From Rhodococcus sp. IEGM 1381 (GTDB lineage: Bacteria > Actinomycetota > Actinomycetes > Mycobacteriales > Mycobacteriaceae): a stretch of DNA of 64,000 nt. The notes beneath the pieces are model-generated. The model searched no databases. It worked only from the letters and a program-made list of their open reading frames with translations, and was not told where the DNA came from. Within the stretch, counting starts at the first letter, position 1. Every line of letters starts with the position of its first letter. Shown here piece by piece: positions 54,701 through 64,000 of this stretch. The stretch spans positions 124,001 to 188,000 of the forward strand of contig NZ_JASHKQ010000003.1 of the NCBI RefSeq assembly GCF_030056795.1, read 5' to 3'. Both the position numbers and the translations under genes were made by a program.

Positions 54701-56558
54701 CCTCGGACAGCTCTGCGTCGATGTCGCCGTCGATCGCCGAGCGCAGCATCTCTCGCGAAGCAGACAGCCCGAAATCGTATATCCAACAAGACATTCCGTC
54801 CGGTCGCACCACCGGGTACGGCCGTTCGTCGTCCACCTCGACCCCGAGGCTCTGCAGGATGGGCAACACCTGAGACAACGAGACGCCCGCGCCGCCGATG
54901 TACAGCGAGAAACGCCAGCTGCCCACCGCGGACTGCTCGTTGCGATAGAGCTGCATGTCGATCGACTCGTCGCCGAGCGCTTCGAGGCGAGCAATGTCGG
55001 TCACGGCCCTTGCCGGACTGAAGTCCTGCTTGTAGGCCTCCGGGAACGCATCGGTGTACCGCTGAATTCGGAGCGGATCGACCGTACGGTCGAGGGACAC
55101 GGCGTCGCCGAGCGAATCTTCCCAGGTTCTGGTGGTCTCGGTGAGGGCCGTCTCGATCCGGGTGATGTCCTCGGGCGAAAGCTCCGTCGCCGCCGTCCCG
55201 GGTGCCCGACGCACGGTCACGTGCAACAGTGCCAGATCCGATTCCGTCACGCGCGCTGTGTAATCGAGTGAGGTTCCGCCGAGTTCGCGGAGCAATCGAT
55301 CCTGGATGGCAAGGCGGACGCGGGTGGTGTAGCGATCTCGCGGCAGATACACCAGGGCAGAGACGAACGAGCCGCTGGCGTCGGGCCGCACGAACAGCTT
55401 GACCTTGCGACGACGGCCGAGCGCCAACACGGCACTCGCCGTCTCGAACAGCCACGCCGCCGTAGTGGCGAACAGTTCCGAGCGCGGCATCGATTGCAGC
55501 ACTTCGAGCATGGCCTGACCCGAGAACGATCCGAGATCGTGCCCTGCGCGGGCGATCACCGAGCGCACCCGCCGCTCGATGACCGGAATGTCGAGCACGT
55601 TCTCGTGCAGCGCGGTCACGGTGAACACGCCGACGAAACGATGTTCGGCGGAATCGTCGTCGAGAACACTCACGAAATAGGGGTAGACGGCACGATGCAC
55701 CGTGGCCGGACTCGCTCCTTGGGTCAACGCCACCAGATCGCGCTGTCCGACAGGTTCCGAACCGTCCACGTGATGCACCGAGTCGCGTAGGACCCCGAGG
55801 CTGCTCGACTCGTCGCCGGTTGCGGTCCGGTCACCGTCGACGTGATCGATGCGGTACCGCCGGTAGCCGAGCAGCGTGTAGTGGCCGTCTCCGAGCCAGC
55901 GCAGCAACGCTGCTGCGTCGCGATGTTCGACGGCACTCTCGGGATCCGCAGCGTCGGCCCGCTGAGCGACCTCGTCCAGGCGATCGGACACCTCTGCCTG
56001 CACTCGACGCATCCGATCGGTGTCGCCGACGACCTGACGCACGTCGGCGAGTACGCGGCTCGCCTCCGACTGGAGCCGAACGACCGCGTCTTCGGAGGTG
56101 GAGGGATGGAGTTGAACGTGGATCCAGGACTCGTGCGATCCGCTCGAGCTCAAAACGCCAGTCAATACGCCGTCGGCCTCGCGCGAAACCGACAGAATCG
56201 GGTGCACCACGTCGGTGTACTCGATGCCGAGACGGGCGAGGAGCGAAATGATCGATTCGACGAGGAGCGGCATGTCGTCGGTGACGATCTGCAGATAGCT
56301 GCCGGCGGCCTGCTGCGCTGCCGAACCCGACTCACTCGGACGGTGAACGGCTACGTTCGCCGTCCCCGGCCGACGCTGGGCAGCGAGCCGAACGTGCCGA
56401 CGGAACGACGTGATGTCGGGCGCATGTGCAGACGCCCCGACGGCGGTGGTGTCCACGTGCTCGAAGTACTCGGCGCGCAGGTTCTCCAGCTCGCTCAGAA
56501 GTCGGTCGTCGAGCCCGTCGGCCCAGTCGTTGTCGGTCAGGTCCAGCGAGCGCGGCAT
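51723..56558 (-). CDS. gdh: NAD-specific glutamate dehydrogenase, 180-kDa type
   Basis: 1611 aa from ATG 56558 ([20 protein letters not shown]). Large N-terminal ACT-like regulatory regions occupy about 1-650. The catalytic domain includes [20 protein letters not shown] near 805 and the substrate lysine in [15 protein letters not shown] near 843; the Rossmann part contains [20 protein letters not shown] near 985. A long C-terminal helical domain follows. It oxidises glutamate to 2-oxoglutarate and ammonium with NAD, feeding carbon to the TCA cycle. In mycobacteria this enzyme is inhibited by GarA; no garA is in this window. It lies 140 bp after a second thioesterase. Confidence 0.95.
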   Translation of the reverse strand: [1611 protein letters not shown]

Positions 56559-56698
56559 GGTGTTCGAGTACTCCCTCGTGAGGATTTTTCCCGACGCCCG
56601 CCGATCGCCGGTCGTCGATGACTCCTCGACCTTAGTGTCGAACACCCTGTTACCGCAGTGACCTCGCGGACCCAGCGCGTCAGAACTACTCGACAGCT

Positions 56699-57109
56699 CT
56701 ATCCGGCGTGGAGGTACTGGGTGAGAAGACCGCGCTCGTGCTCGTCCAAGGGACGCGATGACGAGGTATCGAGATCGAACGCAACCATCAACGCCTCGGC
56801 ATCCGCGCAGACGGTTCCGTCGCGGTCGGTCACAACGTGTCGGACGCCGTAGGAGGTGTTCCCGATCCGAGTGATCCACAGTTCGATCGTCAACGGTCCC
56901 GAGTCGTCGAGTATCGGATGCAGAAAATCGGTGGTCAGCTTGCGCACCACCGCCGCGCCACGTACCCCCGGCCCCCCGAAAGCCGCGTTCAGAAACTGAA
57001 CGCGGCCTTCCTGGAGGTATTCGACGAACCGGGTGTTGTTGACGTGCCCGAGGCGATCGGAATCTCCCCACCGCACCTCGAGAGTGCAGGTGAAGGTCCT
57101 TCCCGACAT
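56699..57109 (-). CDS. Hotdog-fold thioesterase
   Basis: 136 aa. Residues 10-30 read LEVRWGDSDRLGHVNNTRFV, the hallmark of the YbgC/FcbC thioesterases with the catalytic Asp in GDSD. Later TIELWITRIGNTSYGVRHVV is the second strand-helix. It starts one base after the ettA stop and precedes gdh, so it may be transcribed with both. It is a paralogue of the thioesterase at 51202-51666; the two flank gdh. Confidence 0.88.
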   Translation of the reverse strand: MSGRTFTCTLEVRWGDSDRLGHVNNTRFVEYLQEGRVQFLNAAFGGPGVRGAAVVRKLTTDFLHPILDDSGPLTIELWITRIGNTSYGVRHVVTDRDGTVCADAEALMVAFDLDTSSSRPLDEHERGLLTQYLHAG

Positions 57110-57110
57110 G

Positions 57111-58790
<1,680 letters not shown>

Positions 58791-58851
58791 GAGGGCCAGC
58801 TTATCGGTGCGAGCGCGTCCGAACACCATCGCCCGAGAAGGTACCCAGCCC

Positions 58852-58906
58852 GCATCCGCCGTCCACACTCGATCGCAGCTTCCGATGCAGCGTGGACGGC
58901 GGATGC
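58852..58906. terminator. Strong hairpin between ssb paralogue and ettA
   Basis: Perfect 15-bp arms GCATCCGCCGTCCAC (58852-58866) and GTGGACGGCGGATGC (58892-58906) with a 25-nt loop, 10 bp beyond the ssb stop. No U-tract. Likely the 3' end of the ssb mRNA, possibly in the ettA leader as well. Confidence 0.55.
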
Positions 58907-58916
58907 CGGCAGTCGT

Positions 58917-59402
58917 TCAGGCCGGTACCGACTCTCGGACGTCCTCGTCGATCGATTCTCGGTCCTCCATCGACTCCCGATCGCTGTCGAGGGGTTCCGC
59001 CGCTCCAGGATCCCCGTCCGTCGCCGCCTCGGGCACCACTGCTTTGGTCCGATGGATCGAGACGTTGCACCGCGCGAGGTCCGGTCCGACCGCACTGGCG
59101 CTCATCTCGAGATCAGCGCGCTCGAGTCCGTCCCGGTTGGTGTATTCGTTGGTTCGCAATTGTCCGTAGGCGATGATGGGATCGCCCTTCATCAGCGAGG
59201 CCCCCACGCCGCGCACCAGACGGCGCCAGCACGTGACCGTCAGGTAGAGGGTTCCGCCGTCGGTCCACTCACCCGTGTTGCGGTCCTGACGCCGAGCGTT
59301 GCTGGCCATCCGAAAGCTGAGGACTTCGTCGCCGGTGGGTGTGGACCGCTTGACGGGGTTGGTGATAACTGTGCCGACTACGGCGCATTGTGCTTCGTAC
59401 AT
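58917..59402 (-). CDS. ssb2: Single-stranded DNA-binding protein paralogue
   Basis: 161 aa from ATG 59402 (MYEAQCAVVGTVITNPVKRS). One OB fold covers about 1-110 (LYLTVTCWRRLVRGVGASLM, GDPIIAYGQLRTNEYTNRDG). The C-terminal tail is acidic and Ser/Glu/Asp-rich but ends ESVPA, so the usual DDDIPF tip that binds partner proteins is missing. It matches the second SSB (SsbB, Rv2478c) of mycobacteria, not the replicative one. A role in recombination or dormancy is inferred from those relatives. Confidence 0.88.
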   Translation of the reverse strand: MYEAQCAVVGTVITNPVKRSTPTGDEVLSFRMASNARRQDRNTGEWTDGGTLYLTVTCWRRLVRGVGASLMKGDPIIAYGQLRTNEYTNRDGLERADLEMSASAVGPDLARCNVSIHRTKAVVPEAATDGDPGAAEPLDSDRESMEDRESIDEDVRESVPA

Positions 59403-59571
59403 GGTTCTCTGCCCTCTCGATTGAAGTATCGCGTGATTGCGATCGAGATCGAGACTGCTACGCGCAGGACGTCCGTGGTGAACGTGTTCGCAAAATGTGG
59501 ACAGACGCGCGCCCTGTGGATGAACGGCCCGGATCGGGGCTCGTCGGACCCCACAGTGTCGGTGGACTGTG

Positions 59572-60204
59572 CTAGTCCGGAATTTCCACGTACATGTGTC
59601 CGCTGCGCACCGGGGCCACGCGTCCGGAAGTGAGCGAAGCAACAAGTGCCGCAAGCGAATCGGCGTTCGCAGCCGCGACGGTCAGAACCGCACGGGCCGC
59701 GTAGAAAGTCCCCACCACGAATACTCCGTGCCCGCGCAGTTCCGATTCGACTCGACCCACCTCGGCGTGATCGAGTTCGAGCGTCAGGATTTCGCGTCGC
59801 TCCCGGGTGAGAAATGCCGCTCCGGTCAGCGCCTCGATCACCGCGCCGGAGTAGGCGCGGGCCAGGCCACCGGTGCCGAGCTTGGTTCCACCGAAATATC
59901 TGCTGACCACTGCGACGACATTCGTCAGGTGATGCCCACGCAGCACCTCGAGCATCGGCATCCCTGCCGTGCCACCAGGTTCACCGTCGTCGTTGGACCG
60001 CTCGATGCGCGGATCGGCGGATGATGCGTCGACCATGAACGCCGAACAGTGATGCCCAGCAGCAGGATCGGCCTTACGGGCGCATTCGATCATCACCCGC
60101 GCGTCTGCTTCGGTGGCCGCGCGATCGACGACCGCGACGAACCGAGACTTCTTGATCTCGATCTCGCACTCGACACGGCCCGCGATGGTCCGCAGTGGGA
60201 TCAC
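59572..60204 (-). CDS. YigZ/IMPACT-family protein
   Basis: 210 aa from GTG 60204 (VIPLRTIAGRVECEIEIKKS), the usual family start; an ATG at 60240 would overlap the ABC gene. N-terminal IMPACT domain: KKSRFVAVVDRAATEADARV, the signature DDGEPGGTAGMPMLEVLRG, VAVVSRYFGGTKLGTGGLAR. The C-terminal ferredoxin-like domain follows. Bacterial members are linked to translation or protein quality control but have no firm biochemistry. Between an ABC exporter and an SSB paralogue. Confidence 0.9.
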   Translation of the reverse strand: MIPLRTIAGRVECEIEIKKSRFVAVVDRAATEADARVMIECARKADPAAGHHCSAFMVDASSADPRIERSNDDGEPGGTAGMPMLEVLRGHHLTNVVAVVSRYFGGTKLGTGGLARAYSGAVIEALTGAAFLTRERREILTLELDHAEVGRVESELRGHGVFVVGTFYAARAVLTVAAANADSLAALVASLTSGRVAPVRSGHMYVEIPD

Positions 60205-60214
60205 TCGGTCTCGA

Positions 60215-62011
60215 TCATGCAGCCACACTGTCCACGACATCGTCTGCGGCTCGGACCAATTGGGCGTACATGCCGTCGAGCTCCAACAGAGATTCGTGGC
60301 TTCCGACCTCGCGAACGACCCCGTGGTCGAGTACTGCGATGCGGTCCGCGCCGCGCACCGTGGACAACCGGTGCGCGATGAGGATGGTCGTTCGACCTTC
60401 CATCAAACCGTCGAGAGCCGTTTGCACTGCACGTTCGGTGCGGTTGTCGAGGGCACTGGTCGCTTCGTCGAGCACCAGAATCGGCGGGTTCCGCAATACG
60501 GTTCGCGCGATCGCGATCCGCTGCTTCTCACCACCCGAGAACCGGTATCCGCGCTCACCGACCATCGTGTCGTAGCCGTCGTCGAGTCCGTCGATGAAAT
60601 CGTGAATCTGCGCCGTTCGGGCGGCTGCGACGATCTCCTCGTCGGAGGCATCGGGTTTGGCGAACCGCAGATTCTCCCTGATGGTGGCGTGGAACAGGTA
60701 GGTCTCCTGCGAGACGACGCCGACCAGGTCGGCGATGTTCTCCGACGCCATCTCCCGCAGATCGATGCCGTCGATGGTCACCGATCCGGACGTCGGATCA
60801 TGCAGTCGCGCAACGAGATAGCCCAGAGTCGTCTTACCCGATCCGGTGGCACCGACCAGGGCGAGAGTGCTTCCGGCCGGGACCTCGAGGTCGATGTCGC
60901 TCAGGGTAGGAATTGTCGCCGCGGCATAGGTGAAATCGACGCCTCGAAAGGCGACGTCGCCGTGTACGTCCTCGCGGGGCAGCGCCACCGGTTGCGCCGG
61001 CTCGGCAACGTCGATCGGAAGATCGAGGTACTCGAACACCCGCCCGAACAGGGCGAGTGAGGCCTGCACCTCGACCCCGGTGTTGAGCAATTGCATGGTG
61101 GGCCGGAACAATTGAGTTTGCAGAGCAGTGAAGGCGACCAGAGTTCCGATCGTCAAGGCACTCCCCTGGCCGATGGTGATGCCGGCGAACCAGTACACCA
61201 GTGCAGGCATGACAGCGAAACTGATCGCGATGGTGGCCATTCGCCACTTTCCCGCCATCATCGCTGCGAGCTCGACGCCGGCCACTTCGTGGGATCGGTC
61301 GGCGAACTTCTCGGTCAACACCTGTGCAGAACCGGTGGTCTTGCCCAGCAGAATGCCGCTGACAGAAAGGGATTCCTCGATCTGAACAGACAGATCACTG
61401 AGTAACTTCTGTCGCCTGGTCGAGATCTTGCGGCGCTCGTCACCGATGCGGCGCGCTACGCGAACGAATACCGGCAGGATGATCAACGAGAACGTGGCGA
61501 GTTTCCAGTCGAGCAGGAAGAGTGCGATCACCGTCGCGACGACGGTGGTTGCGTTCTGTGCGATGGACGTCGCGGTGTTGGTGACGACCGATTGCATACC
61601 GCCGATGTCGTTGGCGATACGCGATTGCACCTCACCGGTGCGCGTACGAGCGAAGAATCCGAGGGACTGCCGCTGCAGGTGCGAGTAGACCTGTACGCGG
61701 AGGTCGTGCATGAGCTGCTGGCCGACGCCGTTGGACATCCAGGTCTGTACGACGCCGAGGGTGTTGGTGGCGACTGCAACTGCAATCATGCCGAGCGCGA
61801 TGAGGGTGACGAGAGTGACGTCACGGTCAGGGATTGCATGATCGAGGAGTTCGCGAAGGAGTAAGGGAGAGGCGAGGGCGATAATTGCACTGGCCACGAT
61901 GATCACGCTGACGATGGCGATCTTGCGCCGGTAGGGCGTGAACAGAGCCAGGACTCGGCTGACGGGTGCTGGATCGGTTTCGGGAAGAGAACGTTCGGGT
62001 CGGCTTTCCAA
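60215..62011 (-). CDS. ABC exporter, fused permease and ATPase
   Basis: 598 aa from TTG 62011, with GGAGG at 5 bp. Six membrane helices in the first 320 residues (for example SVIIVASAIIALASPLLLRE), then the ATPase: Walker A LALVGATGSGKTTL near 392, signature YRFSGGEKQRIAIA near 490, Walker B PILVLDEATSALD. One half of a homodimeric exporter of lipids, drugs or peptides; no specificity can be read. Divergent from a MarR regulator that probably controls it through the sites at 62060-62093. Confidence 0.93.
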   Translation of the reverse strand: MESRPERSLPETDPAPVSRVLALFTPYRRKIAIVSVIIVASAIIALASPLLLRELLDHAIPDRDVTLVTLIALGMIAVAVATNTLGVVQTWMSNGVGQQLMHDLRVQVYSHLQRQSLGFFARTRTGEVQSRIANDIGGMQSVVTNTATSIAQNATTVVATVIALFLLDWKLATFSLIILPVFVRVARRIGDERRKISTRRQKLLSDLSVQIEESLSVSGILLGKTTGSAQVLTEKFADRSHEVAGVELAAMMAGKWRMATIAISFAVMPALVYWFAGITIGQGSALTIGTLVAFTALQTQLFRPTMQLLNTGVEVQASLALFGRVFEYLDLPIDVAEPAQPVALPREDVHGDVAFRGVDFTYAAATIPTLSDIDLEVPAGSTLALVGATGSGKTTLGYLVARLHDPTSGSVTIDGIDLREMASENIADLVGVVSQETYLFHATIRENLRFAKPDASDEEIVAAARTAQIHDFIDGLDDGYDTMVGERGYRFSGGEKQRIAIARTVLRNPPILVLDEATSALDNRTERAVQTALDGLMEGRTTILIAHRLSTVRGADRIAVLDHGVVREVGSHESLLELDGMYAQLVRAADDVVDSVAA

Positions 62012-62059
62012 GTAGGCCTCCGGGGAAGTTGAACTGCAGGGTCACTGAAGTAATATGCA

Positions 62060-62093
62060 GAGGTTACCTCACTATGAGGTTGCGAGCAACCCT
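62060..62093. promoter_or_regulatory. Operator pair in the ABC exporter / MarR divergent region
   Basis: Two palindromes share the half-site GAGGT: GAGGT-T-ACCTC (62060-62070) and, 5 bp on, GAGGTTGC-GA-GCAACC-C-TC (62076-62094, one bulged base). A -10-like TAATAT (62051-62056) lies directly before. Dimeric MarR proteins bind such sites and repress both directions. Confidence 0.55.
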
Positions 62094-62109
62094 CGCTATG
62101 ATCCGTTTC

Positions 62110-62535
62110 ATGGAACCCGGACAGTCGACCAATCTGAGCGAGAGTTTCATGGCTGTCGCCCGTCGCATCCGGCGCAGCCACATGAGTGCCCTCGAACCGT
62201 TCGGACTCAATCCCTCACAGAGCCGGGCTCTGCACGTCCTGGCCCGCGAGCAGGAATCGATGCGTCTGCGCGATCTCGCCGAGCACCTCCGCATCGTGGC
62301 GCGATCGGCAACTGACATCGTCGACTCGCTCGAAGCGGCGCAGCTGGTGACGCGGCAGCCGGATCCGAGTGATCGGCGGGCCGTGCTGGTGACGCTGACC
62401 GATACCGGTCGCGCACTGCTGGACCGGATCGACGACGCGCGTCGTCAGGTGTCGTCCGAGATGTTCGACGGCCTCGAGTCGGCCGAACGCGTCGAGCTGA
62501 ATCGGCTACTCGCCAAGATCGCCGAGAGCGACTGA
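62110..62535 (+). CDS. MarR-family transcriptional regulator
   Basis: 141 aa from ATG 62110 (MEPGQSTNLSESFMAVARRI); ATG 62098 is possible. Winged helix: MRLRDLAEHLRIVARSATDI (recognition helix about 58-77) and the wing DPSDRRAVLVTLTDTGRAL. The D-R-R wing signature is typical. It likely represses the divergent ABC exporter and itself; ligand unknown. The next gene downstream is convergent and 10 bp away. Confidence 0.93.
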   Translation: MEPGQSTNLSESFMAVARRIRRSHMSALEPFGLNPSQSRALHVLAREQESMRLRDLAEHLRIVARSATDIVDSLEAAQLVTRQPDPSDRRAVLVTLTDTGRALLDRIDDARRQVSSEMFDGLESAERVELNRLLAKIAESD

Positions 62536-62545
62536 TCCCGCTCGG

Positions 62546-64000
62546 CTAGCTTCCGCCCGTCTGATCTCGTCGGGCGAGCTCGGCGAACATCGCATTGTGG
62601 GCCGCCAAGTCTGCGTCGTGATCGCGTTCGGCGGCGCGGTCGCCGCGCCTGGCATCTCTGTCGTCACTCCGAGACCACTGAATCAACAGCGCCAACATGA
62701 CAAGCACAAGCGGAATTTCGCCGGTGGCCCAGGCGATCCCGCCGCCGAGCTTCTGATCTCCGAGCAGATCGGAGTTCCAATCCAGTCCGAGGGTCCGGTA
62801 GAACCAGCCACCCATGACGGTGTTCATGCTCATCAGGGCCACGCCGAAGAACGCATGGAACGGCAGCGATCCGAACACGACTGCCAGCTTCGTGACCGGC
62901 GCGATCTTGCGCGGCGACGGATCGACGCCGATGACGGTCCAGTAGAACAGGTAACCACTGAGCACGAAGTGCAGGTTCATCAGCAGGTGGGCACCGTGAC
63001 TGTCCAGCACTGCTCCGAATATCCCGCCGAGGTACAGCACGTAGAAGCCGCCGACGAAGATCAGCGCCGCCACAAGTGGGTGAGTCACGAACTGCGAAAT
63101 TCGACTGTGCAGGCCGATCAGCAACCACTCGCGCATTCCGGGGACACCGTCCTTGCCTGCTGCGGGCAGGACTCGCAACGCCAACGTCAGCGCTCCGCCG
63201 AGCGCGAGGAGGACCGGCGCCAGCATCGAGAGCATCATGTGCCCGGTCATGTGCACGCTGAACACCGCGGTGGAGTAGCGACCGATTCCCGAGGACGTGC
63301 TGATCAGCAGCGTGAGGCAGCCCAGAATCCAGGCGACGGTGCGGCCCACCGGCCACGCGTCGCCGCGCAGCCGCAGACGACGAACGCCGATCAGGTACAC
63401 CACGGCCATCACGATTGCGGCGGTGCCGAAGATCAGATCGAAGCGCCAGTCGAAGGCCATTCGTGCGAACGTGGGCGGGCCGCTCAGGTCGTATCCGAGT
63501 GCCGCCTCCGCGGGTGTGAGGTTGGGATCGATCTCGGCCGGCGGGGGTGTGCGCCCGAGCCCGACGGCCAGGCCGATGGTCGCGGCGAGAACGAGCACCT
63601 CGGCCCCTGCGAAGCGAAGCATCGGTCCGCGCGCAGTGGGGTCGGCGACAAGCGCGGGCAGTGCCCGACGACGTTGCATCCACCCGAATCCACCGAGCAC
63701 GATCAACGCGACGATTTTCCCCACGATCAACAAACCGTAGGTGGTGGTGAACAGGTCGGCGATCGAGACCCGAACCAGCGCATTGATGACGCCGCTGATA
63801 CCCATGACGACGAAGCAGATGCCGGCGATGGTGGAGAACCGGCGCGCCGCGACGTCGGAGTGCGCGCCTCCTCTGCGTACGTGCGCCAGCAACGCGAACA
63901 GACCACCTGCCCACAATGATGCAGCCCCCAGGTGCAGGATCAGGCTGTTGGTCGCGACATCGTGCGACCCGCCCGCCGACGAGTGGCCGCTCAACGCGAT
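62546..64000 (-). CDS. CopD/CtaG-type membrane protein (copper / oxidase assembly), 5' end outside window
   Basis: 485 codons are visible and the frame runs through base 64000, so the N-terminus lies outside. Two modules: a CopD-like copper-uptake domain (LGAASLWAGGLFALLAHVRR onward) and a CtaG-like caa3 oxidase assembly domain with HMTGHMMLSMLAPVLLALGG and NLHFVLSGYLFYWTVIGVDP. There are about twelve membrane segments in the visible part. His and Met residues in these helices probably carry copper. The C-terminus is a basic and acidic cytoplasmic tail. Family members are about 650-700 aa, so roughly a third is missing. Confidence 0.88.
   Translation of the reverse strand: MALSGHSSAGGSHDVATNSLILHLGAASLWAGGLFALLAHVRRGGAHSDVAARRFSTIAGICFVVMGISGVINALVRVSIADLFTTTYGLLIVGKIVALIVLGGFGWMQRRRALPALVADPTARGPMLRFAGAEVLVLAATIGLAVGLGRTPPPAEIDPNLTPAEAALGYDLSGPPTFARMAFDWRFDLIFGTAAIVMAVVYLIGVRRLRLRGDAWPVGRTVAWILGCLTLLISTSSGIGRYSTAVFSVHMTGHMMLSMLAPVLLALGGALTLALRVLPAAGKDGVPGMREWLLIGLHSRISQFVTHPLVAALIFVGGFYVLYLGGIFGAVLDSHGAHLLMNLHFVLSGYLFYWTVIGVDPSPRKIAPVTKLAVVFGSLPFHAFFGVALMSMNTVMGGWFYRTLGLDWNSDLLGDQKLGGGIAWATGEIPLVLVMLALLIQWSRSDDRDARRGDRAAERDHDADLAAHNAMFAELARRDQTGGS

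Overview
This is a 64 kb chromosomal window from a high-GC actinobacterium, most likely a Rhodococcus or close relative within the Mycobacteriales. The evidence is the base composition, frequent GTG starts with 4-bp overlaps, and family-typical genes: a group II truncated haemoglobin, a CtaJ-like oxidase subunit with its DUF5130 neighbour, a 180-kDa NAD-glutamate dehydrogenase, an RNase E with an IF2-like N-terminus, a mycothiol-dependent nitroreductase homologue and a twin clpP operon. From memory, gene order from proB to the second SSB follows the Mycobacterium tuberculosis Rv2439-Rv2478 block, with lineage-specific segments inserted. I could not run any search, so orthology is by recognition only.

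Layout. 1-6.1 kb, minus: a GABA-catabolism operon (gabT, a fused FAD/Fe-S 2-hydroxyacid dehydrogenase, gabD, a truncated GntR repressor gene). A perfect GntR-type operator lies in the divergent promoter region. 6.1-7.9 kb, plus: PfkB-family sugar kinase, short AraC regulator, VOC protein. 8-10 kb: RecQ-like helicase with a phosphoribosyltransferase-like tail. 10.1-12.5 kb: ectoine operon behind a near-perfect SigF-type promoter; ectA and ectB form one uninterrupted reading frame. 12.6-13.5 kb: SIRT4-like sirtuin. 13.5-28 kb, minus: proB, obg, rpmA, rplU, rne, ndk, DUF4233, folC, valS and an S9 peptidase. 28-30.4 kb, minus: sigF, rsbW (with its own possible SigF promoter) and a FUSC-type membrane protein. 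30.5-33.6 kb, plus: malQ and fdhD. 33.5-33.95 kb: head-to-head remains of a CoA-transferase subunit B and a metallo-beta-lactamase-fold lactonase.

34-38.4 kb, minus: clpX, clpP2, clpP1 and tig, the protein quality-control block. tRNA-Pro and tRNA-Gly follow. 38.9-42.3 kb: DUF1542 protein, nei2, rpiB, DUF429 protein and Rv2466c-like oxidoreductase. 42.5-51.7 kb: pepN, DUF5130, ctaJ, HNH nuclease, mscS, glbO, cupin, GH13 glucosidase, a hypothetical protein and a thioesterase. 51.7-60.2 kb, minus: gdh, thioesterase, ettA, an SSB paralogue and a YigZ/IMPACT protein. 60.2-62.5 kb: an ABC exporter divergent from a MarR regulator with palindromic sites between them. The window ends inside a CopD/CtaG-type membrane protein.

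Two themes link the genes. One is osmotic and general stress: sigF-rsbW, SigF-like promoters before rsbW and ect, and mscS. The other is nitrogen and 2-oxoglutarate metabolism: GABA shunt, glutamate dehydrogenase and glutamate kinase. There are no CRISPR arrays, insertion sequences, prophage genes or rRNA genes. I found no wholly new system; the most unusual items are the ectA-ectB fused frame, its SigF promoter, and the deletion scar at 33.5-33.9 kb.
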